A stretch of DNA of 64,000 nt from Heterocephalus glaber (lineage: Eukaryota > Chordata > Mammalia > Rodentia > Bathyergidae). The notes under the pieces were generated by a model. It did not search any database, was not told where the DNA came from, and worked only from the letters and a program-made list of their open reading frames with translations. A program made the translations under genes and the position numbers. The stretch covers positions 7,884,681 through 7,948,680 of the forward strand of contig NW_004624781.1 of the NCBI RefSeq assembly GCF_000247695.1. Direction: 5' to 3'. Shown here in pieces: positions 31,901 through 41,623 of the stretch. How positions within the stretch are numbered: position 1 is the stretch's first letter; the number at the start of each line of letters is the position of its first letter.

Positions 31901-34900
31901 CAGGTTTCAAACTAGACGGTTTTTTACATTTTTCTTTTTCCATACACTTTCTTTCCAAAGAGTCAAAGGCATCATTACTCGTTTCGTCCATTACTGAGGG
32001 TCCATCGTCAGAGCCGTCATTGGATAAGGCCCCAAGGTCTGTGTCCCCTTCCCCACTCAGCTTTTTCTTACAGAGGCCTTTTGCGCTGAATTTGCTTGAA
32101 GGAGAAGGGCTGTGGGGCTCTATGAGCCGAACTTTGGGGGTCGCTGAGCGGGCAGGGGACAAGGAGCCCTTCTGGGAGATGGACGCACCATTGCAGCTCG
32201 CAAGGTCTGCATGGAGGGCGGGCTCCTCTCCGTACTCACTGTCCCCATCTGCTTCTGGCTTGCTGTCATCGTCCGTGTGGGCGTGGGCTTGGTGGTACTT
32301 GAGTCCGTTGATGTGCTTGTACTTCTTGTTGCAGTTTGGGTGGGGACAGTCAATCAGGACTGGGGAAGGGCAGTTTCTGTCCAGGACGGTGAGTTCTACC
32401 TTCGTCCCAGGGAGGGGGCCTGTGGCTGAGCCCATGGAGTTTGTCCGGACTCGCTTGCTCCCCTTGGAGTCCTCCGAGCTGGAATTCAGCTCCATGTCTG
32501 ACAGGGGCTTGTTTTTCCGTTTACTGGTGGAGGAAGGGCTGGCCTTGACGTCCTCGGAGGAGCCGCTGGCAGGTGGGCGATGCTCTGAAGAGTTCTGGCT
32601 GCCCCGACGGCCTTTGCTATTGGTTCCTGCTCGAGTTTTGCTGCTGCTGCTGGTCCCTTTGCTGTCAGAGGCTGTGGCCGTCTCGTTGACAGGTGTGTTA
32701 CTGTTGGGACGCATGCGTTTGCCTCTGCCGCGACCATTGCGCATTTCCAAATCACTGGTGGGGGAGTCACAGAACCTTGGCAAAGGACAAACAGAATGGG
32801 ATATTAATAAGACGAGAAACACCTGGGCCTGGTGGCTCACACCTGTAATTCCAGCTACTGGGGAGGCTGAGGCAGGAGCATCACAAGTTTGAGGCCTTCA
32901 CACTGAGCAATATCCCCAGCCAGCCCTCCTTTCTCCCCTACCTCCCTTCTTTCCTTTTTTAATAGGCATGAGTCACCCAGCCTGGCTTCTTTCTTCTCCC
33001 CCGCTCTGAATTTTTTTATTAATATGTCTGTGATACATAGTAAATATATTCATCATGGGGAAACTGTACATATACATAGGGCATCTTGATATCTTGATCC
33101 TTCTTACCCCACCCTCATCTCCCCAATTCTTTCTTTCTTTTTTGAGACAGGATCTTGCTATATAGTTCAGGCTGGCTTTGAACTCACTATGTAGCCCAGG
33201 CTGGCGTTAAATTCCTAATCTTCCTGTCTCTGACTCCCCAGTGCTGGGATTACAGGTGTGTGCTACCATGGCCTGTTTTGAAAAAATATCTTTAAACCAG
33301 TTTAGCTGAAGCCTCTGAAGAACCTTTTGGATGATGACTATCATTTTCAATAAACACAGTTTGATGTAAGAACTTTCAATTGTGTGAGACTGTATTACTG
33401 AAGAGCTCCTAAGTGGCTACCTGTATGCCTGTGGTAAATTCTTCCCAACTTTCCTCTCTAGAGCCCTGCAGTTTGTTCCATCAGGCAAAGGCAGTGATGT
33501 GGCCAGAATCATGGTTTCAGATAGGACTTTAAACCTCACATGGACACTGAGGCCAGGCTCTGATCTGCCGACAGTCACCATAACCAGAATCCACCTCTGG
33601 TTTCAGCCCAGTGCTTTTTTTCTTTTTCTTTTTTTTTTGGTACTGGGGATCGAACTCAGGTCCTTGCGCTTTCAGGGCAGGCAGCAGAACCGCTGAGCTA
33701 AATCCCCAGCCCCCCAATGCTTTTTTCTAAGCACCTTACCACAAAGGTACACACAAGTAAGAAAAGTACATACCCATTTAGGAGGCCCTGAAATCCACCA
33801 CAGACATCAGATTTGGCCATCATAGGACATGCATTATTTCAGTGTCTGGAGATTTGCACCTAGGAGATATTTCTGACCGTAAAGTTGCTTTTTATGGAGG
33901 CCAAAACACTGTCTTAAATTAAATCCTTAGCTAAGGTTAGTTCCTGTTTAGATCTGGCTTTGACTTTTGCCCCAGGCGGAATATGCAACAGGTTGTTTGT
34001 AAGACTCTGGGAGCCACAGGGATAGGAGAAAAAAAGCAATCACTAAATTGCCCAGGCTGCACTCAGACTTGCAATCCTCCTGCCTCAGCCTCCCACAGTG
34101 CTGTGATTGCAGGTATGCAACATCACTCCTTCCTTCCTTCCTTCCGTCCCTCCCTCCTTCCTTTTCTTTTCTTCTTCGAGGTGAGGATCTTACTGTGTCA
34201 CCCAGGCTGGCCTTGAACTCAGCCTCTAGAGTAGCTGGGATTAAAAGAGCATCACTGTGCTTGCCTTGGCAACAGGGTCTCTGTAGTCCACGCTGGCTTC
34301 GGGATCCCCTTGCCTAAGCCTGTAGGGTGCTGGGAAGTGACCACCACTTGCAATGTGTGTGACTGTTAGGGGACATGTCAGTGTGTGGGAATTGCATTAT
34401 AATGGGAACTCTGGAACACTGAAGGTGCAGTCTGCATGCTGACTGTAAAGGACTCCTTGACATTTGGGTTCCTCACATCTCTGGCAAACTAGGTCCTAAT
34501 TTTAGGAACAAACTGTAAGATACCACTCACTGAAAGGTTAATCTTTCCTTTTAATTAAAAAAAAATTGTTTTTGTGGTACTGGGCATTGAACCCAAGGCA
34601 TCATGGATGTCAGCCAGTGATTCACCACTGAGCTACACCCCAGCCCTGAAATGTTACTCTCACAGTCAAATTACAATTTGAAAATATTCTGTGAAGCCAA
34701 TAAGTGCTCATAGCATTTATAAAACTGAAAATGTTCTTCAGTTTAAGTTTCTTAAAAACAGCTATCATTACAAAGCATTATCAATAAATATTTGTTAGCT
34801 TGGACTTTATGGCCTTGGTTTCCAGGTGACTACAAGAGAAGCTAGAATTAGCTCAGTGGCACTGCGCCTGCCTCACAAGTGCAAGGTCCTGAGTGCGATC

Positions 34901-36087
34901 CCCAGTACCAGAAAATAAATAAAAGGCAGCCTTTTAATAAAAAAAAAAAAAAAAAAAAAAAAGAGAAGCTAGAATGTAATAATTCCATATATGGGCTTTA
35001 AAGGGATTTCTGGCCTTCTCTGTGTCCCGTAGCTCTCCCTATCCACAGTCTAACCCACCACTTTCTTTTCAGTGACTTGAGGAACCTCTGCCAAGATGCA
35101 GATTTTCATAAAAACTCTTACGGGGAAGACCATCACACTCGAGGCTGAACCCTCAGACATTACAGAAAATGTAAAGGTCAAGATCAAGGACAAGGAAGGA
35201 ACTCCTCCTGATCAGCAGAGGCTGATCTTTGCTGGTAAGTGACTGGAAGATGGATGTGCTCGGTCTGATGCCAACATTCAAAGGGCGTCCACCCTTCACC
35301 TGTGCAGGTCTCTATGGTGGTGCAAAGAAAAGAAAGTTGTACACCATGCACACCCACGAAGAATAAGCACGAGAGAAAGAAGGCAAAGTTGGTTGTCCTG
35401 AAATACTGTAAGGTGGATGAAAATGGCACAATCAGTCATTTTCATCGGGAGTGCCCTTCAGATGAGTGTGGCGCTGGACATTTTGTGGCCAGCCAATTTG
35501 ATGACATTGCTGTGGCCAGTGCTGTGACTTATTGCTTCAACAAACCAGAAGACAGGTAATTTTATGTGAGTTAATAAAAGACTTTAGCTTACAACAACAA
35601 CAAAAAGATTTCTTCTCATTCTGCTACTTTCTCCCCTGCCCAACACTTGAGTACATAAACCATTTATTCTTTATTTTACTTATTTATTGTTTTTTGGTAC
35701 TGGGGACTGAACCCAGAGCCTTCACACCGAACTACATTCCCCACCCTTTTGAAAGTTTGTAACACAGTCTTGCTAAATTGCCTAGATGAGAGGTGAACTT
35801 GCAATCCTCCCATTTCAGCCTCTTGAGTCCTAGAGTTACAGATGCGTGCCGCCACACCCACCTTATTTATCCTTTCTAAAATGCCAGATTAATACAGTAC
35901 CTTCTCTTGTCTCTATGTCATAATGTCCTTTAAAAGATGCTGTGCATGTCCATCTGGATAAAGGTACAAGGGCTCACTAGCAGAGTGGTTCAGACTCACC
36001 TCGGAGGAGCCCAGTCATGCCGCGTGCAGTCGAGCAGGGTACCCACGTAGGTCTTGTTCCTCCACGTCACGTTCACCACCAGCATCC
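25829..36087 (-). CDS. ZNF609: ZNF609: zinc finger protein 609, C-terminal part (six coding exons)
   Basis: ZNF609 is a large nuclear C2H2 protein; the mouse protein is reported to work with NIPBL and the Integrator complex. Six exons give about 1,086 codons of a protein of about 1,411 in human; the N-terminal exons are outside the window. Minus-strand order is 36087-36000, 32775-30438, 28966-28600, 27175-27000, 26819-26603 and 25902-25829. All have GT-AG borders and a continuous frame. Seen along the protein: [20 protein letters not shown]; one C2H2 finger ([16 protein letters not shown] at 32276-32348); long Ser/Pro/Lys-rich low-complexity tracts including [11 protein letters not shown]; a charged helix ([20 protein letters not shown]); HHHHHH; and the end [13 protein letters not shown]608 is the paralogue; the C-terminus fits ZNF609. 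Confidence 0.97.
25988..26200 (-). repeat. B1-dID SINE, minus orientation
   Basis: The dID part ends in ctgagctacattcccagccc. It is followed by an antisense B1 (tggacagggcctcctccc to ctgtaccaccatgcc). It is diverged, so older than the ID insertions. Confidence 0.8.
26603..26819 (-). CDS. ZNF609: ZNF609 coding exon with glycine/serine tract and His run
   Basis: The exon encodes [20 protein letters not shown], a Ser/Gly segment, [13 protein letters not shown], six histidines and [17 protein letters not shown]. The acceptor is tttccag and the donor CAG|GTAAGC. Confidence 0.95.
27000..27175 (-). CDS. ZNF609: ZNF609 coding exon
   Basis: The exon encodes (G)[19 protein letters not shown] to [18 protein letters not shown]. 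The acceptor is tccctag and the donor ACG|GTAAGG. Confidence 0.95.
27435..27700 (+). repeat. MIR SINE
   Basis: The MIR order is visible: gacatgggctcaaccatact, a central 'cgacttgctagctagtaacc' block, and an end with gtgcctggaccacagcaagc. Confidence 0.75.
28600..28966 (-). CDS. ZNF609: ZNF609 coding exon (charged helix and Tyr/Ser-rich segment)
   Basis: The exon encodes [20 protein letters not shown], a highly charged stretch likely to form a helix, then [20 protein letters not shown] and MMQNYPG. The acceptor is gttgtag and the donor CAG|GTACAG. Confidence 0.96.
29321..29805 (-). repeat. SINE cluster, minus orientation (dID, dID, ID, B1, B1)
   Basis: In order: dID 29321-29391 (gactgagttacattcccagt), dID 29396-29463 (gcactgagcttcatccctaa), ID 29485-29568 (cagtactggggatcgaactc), B1 29569-29678 and B1 29679-29805. 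The later B1 pieces are diverged. Confidence 0.82.
29905..30045 (+). repeat. MIR SINE
   Basis: The segment with attcctgggttctagtcctg, then ctggctctggtagtg and ttgtcaaatggaaaaata, is the 5' two thirds of a MIR. Confidence 0.7.
30067..30152 (-). repeat. ID SINE, minus orientation, with target-site duplication
   Basis: The element runs from ggtactggggatcgaacttg to gctaaatctccggcc. The flanks 'ctgaaagtgattttt' and 'ctgaaagtaattttt' are the target duplication. Confidence 0.9.
30185..30293 (+). repeat. B1 SINE, diverged
   Basis: The elements gcactcaggaggcagaagca, tttgaggccagcctggattg and a 'ctctctcaaag' end show a sense B1 with a degraded 5' part. Confidence 0.75.
30438..32775 (-). CDS. ZNF609: ZNF609 large coding exon with the C2H2 zinc finger
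   Basis: This 2,338-base exon encodes (R)[20 protein letters not shown] to [11 protein letters not shown]. It carries a basic N-terminal tract, long Ser-rich stretches, the single C2H2 finger (plus-strand 32276-32348), a lysine run, Pro/Ser/Thr-rich segments, and a Tyr-rich piece ([20 protein letters not shown]). The acceptor is tgccaag and the donor CAG|GTAACT. The long open frame on the opposite strand (31849-32892) is a shadow of this exon. Confidence 0.97.
32826..32985. repeat. chimeric SINE: sense B1 joined to antisense dID
   Basis: A sense B1 (gggcctggtggctcacacct to caagtttgaggcc) switches directly to the antisense dID text ttcacactgagcaatatccc. After a short pyrimidine tract comes a piece of antisense B1 start (catgagtcacccagcctggc). 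Confidence 0.75.
33131..33276 (-). repeat. B1 SINE (long type), minus orientation
   Basis: The element runs from gagacaggatcttgctatat to tgtgtgctaccatggcctg, with both ggctgg blocks present. Confidence 0.88.
33621..33712 (-). repeat. ID SINE, minus orientation, with target-site duplication
   Basis: The element runs from ggtactggggatcgaactca to gctaaatccccagcccc. 'cccagtgcttttttct' before and 'cccaatgcttttttct' after are the target duplication. Confidence 0.9.
34040..34336 (-). repeat. antisense B1 pieces around a (TTCC)n tract
   Basis: B1 34040-34126, then a (ttcc)n and (tccc)n microsatellite at 34126-34160, then a further B1 34161-34264 and a partial B1 34265-34336. All are minus orientation and diverged. 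Confidence 0.75.
34563..34648 (-). repeat. old ID/dID SINE, minus orientation
   Basis: ggtactgggcattgaaccca and cactgagctacaccccagcc mark the two ends of a diverged element. Confidence 0.75.
34849..34961 (+). repeat. ID SINE with long A tail and target-site duplication
   Basis: A sense element lacking its first bases (gaattagctcagtggcactg to cgatccccagtacc) is followed by an A-rich tail ending in about 23 A residues. The direct repeat agagaagctagaat flanks it. Confidence 0.9.
35060..35605 (+). pseudogene. RPS27A (ubiquitin-ribosomal protein eS31 fusion) processed pseudogene
   Basis: An intronless copy of RPS27A mRNA lies opposite to ZNF609 in one of its introns. It starts at ATG 35096 with [20 protein letters not shown] and reads the ubiquitin part until codon 49, where a TGA replaces the expected glutamine after GK. 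A frame break and loss of the ubiquitin C-terminal part follow. The ribosomal part is recognisable ([29 protein letters not shown]) to the stop at 35559. The RPS27A 3' UTR poly(A) signal (ttaataaaag) and an A-rich tail of caacaacaaaaa follow. Non-functional. Confidence 0.95.
35684..35862 (-). repeat. B1-dID SINE, minus orientation
   Basis: The dID part (ggtactggggactgaaccca to actacattccccaccc) is followed by an antisense B1 (aacacagtcttgctaaattg to gtgccgccacaccc). Confidence 0.85.
36000..36087 (-). CDS. ZNF609: ZNF609 coding exon (first in window)
   Basis: The exon encodes (G)[19 protein letters not shown] then CTRHDWAPP and two bases of Arg. The acceptor is gtttcccag and the donor GAG|GTGAGT. 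It is the 5'-most ZNF609 exon in the window; the preceding exon lies more than 27.9 kb upstream. Confidence 0.95.
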
Positions 36088-36479
36088 CTGGGAAACAGGA
36101 AAAAGGAGATGTGAACAGCATAACCCCTGCTAAAGCGGTCTTCCCCTGGGCAGCACTGTGCCTTCTGCAGGCTGAGCTCGAGGCGCCCGGGCCCTGGGAC
36201 AGCTGGTTCCCCCTAACAGCTGCAGAATGCTGAGACTGCAGAGCAGGCAGCAGCCCAGACTCTCCAGGAGCTCAGGACAGCGCTGTTGCCAGCACTCTAA
36301 CTCCGCAGAAGGAGACCTCGCCAGCTCCAAGGACCTGAACCCAGCTCAGAGCACTCAGGACTGTGCTGCACTGCTGTCCGTTTCTTTTCTAAAGAGTAAG
36401 ACGCCACAGGGATAAGCATTATTTACTCTGCTTTCACACATTACACGGGTGAGACCATGGGATGAGACCATGGGATACA

Positions 36480-36713
36480 GCACAACTTACATTCCTCACT
36501 TCATGGTACAAATCGGAGATTCATCCACACTGACATGAAAAGCTTCATCCATTCATTTTAACTGAGCTCAAGTACTGACTTTAATATAATTTGATCACAA
36601 TTTTTGTGTTCTCCTGTTGGTGAACATCTTAGGGTTTTTTGTTTCTTTTTTGGTATATTTTCACTCTTAAATGATATCATAATGAATATTTCTGACATGT
36701 TGTTCATTTTAAA
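36480..36713 (-). repeat. possible L1 3'-end fragment, minus orientation
   Basis: Text such as agattcatccacactgacat and ctcctgttggtgaacatctt has the order of old mammalian L1 3' UTRs read in reverse. It is strongly diverged. Confidence 0.45.
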
Positions 36714-36772
36714 AATGCTTGCCTTGCAAGTACAAGGTCCTGAGTTTGATCCCTGGTACCAGAAAAAAAAAA
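36714..36772 (+). repeat. 5'-truncated ID SINE
   Basis: Only the 3' half is present (cttgccttgcaagtacaagg to ggtaccag plus A tail), flanked by aaaaatgctt repeats. Confidence 0.85.
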
Positions 36773-36900
36773 TGCTTTTGAAAGGTAATATAGTCATACT
36801 CCAAAAGTCAGCACCGCCCCCATAAGCCAAACAAACCCTAAAATAAAATGAAGTGTCACTGTTTTTCAGCCTTCCAATTCTACTCAGAAGCATCTAAGGG

Positions 36901-37098
36901 AGCCGGGCATGGCAGTCCACACCTGTAATCCCAGCACTCTAGGAGGCTGAGGCAGGAGGATTACCAAATTCAAGTCCAGCCTAGGGAATTAGCAACTAGT
37001 AGGACCCTGTCTCAAAATAAAATGACTGATAATGTAGCTCAGTGTGAAGGCCCTGAGTTAGGTCCTCAGTAACACACACACACACACACACACACACT
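36901..37098 (+). repeat. B1-dID SINE with a (CA)n tail
   Basis: B1 (gccgggcatggcagtccaca) is followed by dID (gtagctcagtgtgaaggccc) and then about 13 CA units at 37073-37098. Confidence 0.85.
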
Positions 37099-37193
37099 TC
37101 CAGTTTATTGTCTATTTGTATTCTTTGAACCTGGTTTGTTTTTTTTTTTGCTGAATTATTAGTCTTTTTCAAAATTTGAAACTTAAAAAAATA

Positions 37194-37460
37194 TTTTGGT
37201 GCTGGGGATTGAATCTAATGCATTCCCACTGAGCTACATCCCCAACTTATGTTTAGGGTCTGGGGATTTAGCTCAGTGGCACTGCGCCTCATCCCAAGCT
37301 CAAGGTTCTGAGTTCGATCCTCAGTACTGGAAAAAAAAAATTGACACAAGGTCTTGCTAAGTCACTAAACTGCCCAGGCGAGATTCCACTGCAATCCTTC
37401 TGCTTTAGCCTCCCAGACTGCTCCACTGCTGGGCTTACAGACATGCTCCACCTTGCCTCA
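37194..37460. repeat. SINE group: dID (minus), ID (plus), B1 (minus)
   Basis: dID antisense 37194-37250, ID sense 37255-37340 (tctggggatttagctcagtg) and antisense B1 37341-37460 lie side by side in alternating orientation. Confidence 0.8.
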
Positions 37461-37605
37461 CTTCTTATCTGTAATTCTGAATACACTGGAGTAAGGTTTT
37501 TGTCTGCAATATGAATCAGGTATGTTCCTTCAGCTTGTCACTTGTCAATGGTGGTTAATAACATGTAGAAATTATTTATTTTTATATTGTTAGGTTTATT
37601 GATCT

Positions 37606-37672
37606 TTTTTTTTTTTCCTGGTACTGGGAATTGAACTCAGGATCATGTGCTTGCCAGACAGATGCAGTGCTG
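37606..37672 (-). repeat. ID SINE, incomplete, minus orientation
   Basis: ggtactgggaattgaactca to cagacagatgcagtgct; the 5' end of the element is missing. 'tttattgatctttt' and 'tttattaatctttt' flank it. Confidence 0.85.
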
Positions 37673-37756
37673 GTTTATTAATCTTTTATGGCTTTTGAGT
37701 TTTTTTGTCATATTTCAAAAGGCTTTTCCCTTTCTGTCTCTATATTAAGTTTTTTT

Positions 37757-37851
37757 GCCATTCTTTTTTTTTTTTTTGGTACCAGGGATTGAACTCGGGA
37801 CCTTGCACTTGCAAAGCAGGTGGCAGAACCACTGAGCTAAATCCCTGGCAC
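37757..37851 (-). repeat. ID SINE, minus orientation, with target-site duplication
   Basis: The element runs from ggtaccagggattgaactcg to gctaaatccctggca. tatattaagttttttt occurs at 37741 and again at 37852. Confidence 0.92.
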
Positions 37852-37869
37852 TATATTAAGTTTTTTTCA

Positions 37870-38436
37870 TGGTTTTCCTTCTCCTTCTTGTACTAGGGCT
37901 TGAGCCCAGGGCTTTTGCAATGCACTACAACCCTGGGCCTTTTATTTATTTTATTTAAAAAATTTTTTTGTGGTATCAGGGATTGAACTCAGGACCTTGT
38001 GGTTTTGAGGCTGGCAGGCGCAGTGCCACTGAGCTAAATCCCTGGCCCTTCCTGGGGCTTTTACATTTTATTGATTGACTGCAGCACTGGGGACTGAACT
38101 CAGGGCCTTCACACTGAGCTACCCACCCCACCCACACCCCAACCCCATCCTTTTATATTTTTTTCATTTTGAGAAAGGGTCTCATTAGGTGGCTAAATTG
38201 CCCAGGCAGGACTCAAACTTGCAATATTTCTGCTTCAGCTCTCAGAGTGCTGGGATTACAGGCGTGTGCACCAGGCTTCAGTGATTATTTCTCACTTTTA
38301 AAATGATAGATATTGACTGATTGATTGACTGATTGAGACAGAGTCTCACTATGTAGCCCAGGCTGGCCTTGAACTCAAGGTGATCCTGCTGCCTCAGCCT
38401 CCTGAGGATTACAGATGTGTGTTACCTCCCCAGCTC
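37870..38436 (-). repeat. SINE cluster, minus orientation (dID, ID, B1-dID, B1)
   Basis: dID 37870-37942, ID 37965-38048 (tatcagggattgaactcagg), B1-dID 38072-38278 and a further B1 38330-38436 (gagacagagtctcactatgt). Confidence 0.82.
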
Positions 38437-38516
38437 TTCTAAGATTTTAAACTGGTTAGTTTTTCACATTTACTTGACCTTAGTTAGTTTCTGGCTGTTT
38501 GATTCAAAGTTGCATC

Positions 38517-38596
38517 TCTTTTTTTTTGGTACTGGGGATTGAACTCCAGCCCTTGCAAGGCAGGCGGTGGAACCACTGAGCTAAATCCCCAGCCCT
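38517..38596 (-). repeat. ID SINE with a short internal deletion, minus orientation
   Basis: ggtactggggattgaactcc to gctaaatccccagccct; about ten bases are missing around the middle. Confidence 0.88.
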
Positions 38597-38885
38597 AAAT
38601 TAATTTTATTAGATGTGCATTCAAGTACTGATGGCTGATTTTGTAAAATTAATTTTTAAAGTTTGAGATAATTATAAATTTACTTATAGTTTTAAGAAAC
38701 GAAAGAGGTGGCATGTGTTCTTTAGTCAGTTACCCAATGGTGACATCTTGCAAAACAATGGTATAATAGATGGCATAATATCCCAACCAGGAAACTGCTG
38801 TTGATAAAGTGGAGACACAAAACACTTCTGCCACAAGGGAACCTCAGTACTGTCCTTTGTAGGGCCACTGTCACACCCTTCTCCA

Positions 38886-39070
38886 GTGGGAAGTCCTGGG
38901 GACTGAACCCAGGGCCTTCACACTGAGCTATATACCCAGCCCTTTTCAAATAACTATTTGGAGATGGGGCCTAAATTGCCAAGTTGCTCAAACTGGGCTC
39001 AAACTTGTGATCCTCCTGCCTCAGCCTCCCAGAGTCCTGGGATTGCTGGCATGCACTTCCACACCCGGCC
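38886..39070 (-). repeat. B1-dID SINE, minus orientation
   Basis: ctggggactgaacccagggc and cactgagctatatacccagc (dID) are followed by antisense B1 ending cttccacacccggcc. Confidence 0.85.
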
Positions 39071-39307
39071 CCACACCCTCCTTAATGTTGTGGTAAACAC
39101 TAATCTGTCTGCTATCTCTATAGCTATGTCATTTCAAGAATGTTACATAAATAGCTTTCCTACTGTTCTACCTCATTGCCCCCGGGTTCCAGGAATGTTA
39201 CACAAATGGGATCACACAATATATAGTATTTGGGGACTGGTTTTCTGTAATCAGCATCATTCTCTGAAGCTTCATCCACACTGATGTATGTATCAATAGT
39301 TCACTGC

Positions 39308-39594
39308 CAGCCAAGTACAGTGGCACACGCCTTTAATTCCAGCACTCCGGGAGGCTGAGGCAGGAGGACTGAAAATTCAAACCCAGTCTGGCAATTTAGT
39401 GAGACTGTCTCAAAAAAAAAAAGTGTGGAGGCCCTGGGTTCAAACCCCAGAACCTCCCCCGCACCAAAACAAAAGAGCTGGGCTTGGTGGTGCACGGTTT
39501 GTAATCCCAGCACTCAGGAAGAGGCTGAGGCAGGAGGATCGCTGGGAGTTGGAGGCCAGCCTGAACTATTTCTGAGATGCTGCCTAAAAAAAAA
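39308..39594 (+). repeat. B1-dID SINE and B1 SINE inside the L1
   Basis: B1-dID 39308-39473 (ccaagtacagtggcacacgc to ccccgcaccaaaac) and B1 39478-39594 (gggcttggtggtgcacggtt) both lie in sense, inserted in the minus-strand L1. Confidence 0.85.
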
Positions 39595-39821
39595 CCTCAT
39601 TGCTTTTCTTGTTGCTGAGCAGTATTCCATGGTATGGCTATCATTCACCCGCTGAAGGACATCTGGGTTGTTTGCAGCTTGGGGCTGTTATGGATACAAC
39701 TTCTATGAACATGTGTGTACAGGTTTTTGTGCGAGTATAAATTTTCATTCCTCTGGGATACGTGCCTAGGAGTGGAACTCCTGGGTCATATTGTAGCTGC
39801 AAGTTTAGTTTATTAGAAATT

Positions 39822-40197
39822 GAGCCAGGTATGGTGTTCTCAATCCCAGCAGTCTTGGAGGCTGAGGCAGGAGAATTTCAAGTTTGAGGCCAGCCTGGGC
39901 AACTCAGTGAGACCCTGTCTCAAAAAGGGGTGGGGGGCTTAAGAATGTAGCTCAGTGTGAAGGCCCTGGGTTCCCCAGTACTGAAGAAAAAAAAAAGAAG
40001 GAAAAAGATGAGAATGAGGAGGAAGAAAACTGTTTCCCAGTGCAGTCTCAGTGGCTACTCAGGAGGCTAAGGTAGAATGTTACATCTAAGGCTAGCCTAG
40101 ACAACTTAACAAGACCCCGTTCCAAGACACACAAAATTTAAAAAGGGCTAGAGATGTAGCTCAGTGCTCCCTGGGCTCACTCTCCAGTAACACACAC
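39822..40197 (+). repeat. two B1-dID SINEs inside the L1
   Basis: The first is 39822-39993 (gagccaggtatggtgttctc, gtagctcagtgtgaaggccc). The second, more diverged, is about 40040-40197 (gatgtagctcagtgctccct). Confidence 0.8.
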
Positions 40198-40413
40198 GGG
40201 AAGCTGCCTGCCAGGGCGGCAGTACCCTACACCTTCCCACCACCGGTGTGGAGATGGAGGCTCCGCATCCTGGCGGTGTGGGGTGCTCGGTGTGAGCACT
40301 GCCTCACTGCAGCATTAATCCGCACTTCCCCAGTGGCTAACAATACGGAGCAGCTTTCCACGTACTTGTTTGCCATCTGCACCACCTCTGGTGAAATGTT
40401 CATGTCTTTTGCC

Positions 40414-40803
40414 TGTGATAACCAACCCAACTCAATCTTGTGCCTCAATGTCACTTTGTACCTGTGCCTGAACAAAGTGCTTGCACATGAACAAACCCCA
40501 CATCCTGCTTGGCAGTAAACTTGCTACAGTTTCAGGTTGTTTTGTAGCTCACCTAGTGTGTGTGAAACTTCCTTGTAACCCCCACTAACCTGGCATGATT
40601 CTGCTTCGGTAAGATTCCGCTTGCTCTCCCCTGAGCCCTCCCCAACTGAAAGCATGATTTAAAAGGAGAAATCAAACTGCTTCCCACTGCCGAGGAGCCT
40701 TTCTGGGTGCTAGCTCCCCTTGGCTGCCGGCTATAATAAATGGGCTTGAATCTGGCATAGAGTGTGGCACATCTCTATTGTCCGAACTCACTCATCCACA
40801 ACA
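40414..40803 (+). mobile_element. solo LTR (class I ERV-like) inserted in L1
   Basis: The LTR starts TGTGATAACC and ends CCACAACA (TG...CA). It is flanked by the 4-base target duplication TGCC at 40410-40413 and 40804-40807. L1 sequence continues on both sides without loss. AATAAA at 40735-40740 marks the R region. No internal viral sequence is present. Four-base duplications are typical of class I (gammaretrovirus-like) ERVs. Family not identified. Confidence 0.85.
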
Positions 40804-41007
40804 TGCCCATTTTCTCAGTGGGTTGTTTTTGACTGTTGAGTTTTGAGAGTCCATTATATTCCAGACACCATGCTCTTTTTGTAATACTTTCTCCCACTCT
40901 GTGGTTTGTGGTTTCATCATTTTAACAGGGTCTTTCCCAGAAGACTTTTAATTTTGATGCAATTCTATATTCTATTTAGCACTTTCCCTTTTGATGGATC
41001 AGGTTCT

Positions 41008-41295
41008 TTTTGAGACAGGGTTTCACTATGTGTTTCAGGCTGGCCTTGAACTCACTACTGTAGCTCAGGCTGGCCTCAAACACATGGCGATCCTCCTACC
41101 TCAGCCTCCTGAGTGCTGAGATTACTGGTGCGCTCCACCCCCACACCTGGCTTTTTTGGGGGGAATTTGAAACAGGGGCTGGGTGTGTAGTCCAGGCTGG
41201 CCTTGAACTCTCTATGTAGCCTAGGCTAGACTGGCAGTGATCCCCCTGCCTCAGCACCCTGAGTGCTAAGGTTACAGGTGTGTGCCACCATACTG
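41008..41295 (-). repeat. two B1 SINEs, minus orientation, inside the L1
   Basis: B1 41008-41152 (gagacagggtttcactatgt) and a diverged B1 41153-41295 (gtagtccaggctggccttga) stand in tandem. Confidence 0.85.
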
Positions 41296-41466
41296 GGGTC
41301 CAAAGGCTATCTTTCATCCAAAGAATTGCTTTTTCACTTTGCCAAAAATGAGTTGGGCACATTTGTGTGAGTCCTTTCCTGAGTTCTCTGTTCTGTTCCA
41401 TTAATCTACATGTCTACCCCTATCATTTCCACAGTCTTGATTACCATGGCCACATAAGTGTTTTTA

Positions 41467-41559
41467 AATTTTTTTTGTTTTTTTGGTACCGGGGATTGAA
41501 CTCCAGACCTTGCGCTTGTGAGGCAGGCACCGGAACCACTGACCTAAATCCCCGGCCCT
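41467..41559 (-). repeat. ID SINE, minus orientation
   Basis: ggtaccggggattgaactcc to ctaaatccccggccc, with a long T tract on the left. Confidence 0.88.
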
Positions 41560-41623
41560 TAATTTTTGTTTTTTTTTTTTTTTGAGACAGTGAGACCTTT
41601 GCATAAAGGTTGTTAAAGCTACT

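Larger units (their letters stand above)
39078..41470 (-). mobile_element. old L1 LINE (3' part), minus orientation, heavily interrupted
   Basis: The pieces read in L1 order on the minus strand. The 3'-UTR parts are at 39078-39305 and 39595-39815 (gcagtattccatggtatggc, taggagtggaactcctgggt). Further parts are at 40225-40413 and 40804-40985 (actttctcccactctgtggt). An ORF2-end part is at 41296-41465 (ttctgttccattaatctaca). SINEs and one solo LTR split it. It is diverged and non-coding. Confidence 0.8.

Noticed and set aside
31849..32892. Long plus-strand open frame (about 347 codons)
   Set aside because: It is the exact antisense of the large ZNF609 coding exon, and its right end runs into the SINE next to the exon. 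The minus strand has splice sites and family match; this strand has neither.
37073..37098. CRISPR-like short repeats
   Set aside because: This and similar tracts are simple (CA)n, (CAAA)n or (TTCC)n microsatellites attached to SINE tails; spacers are absent.
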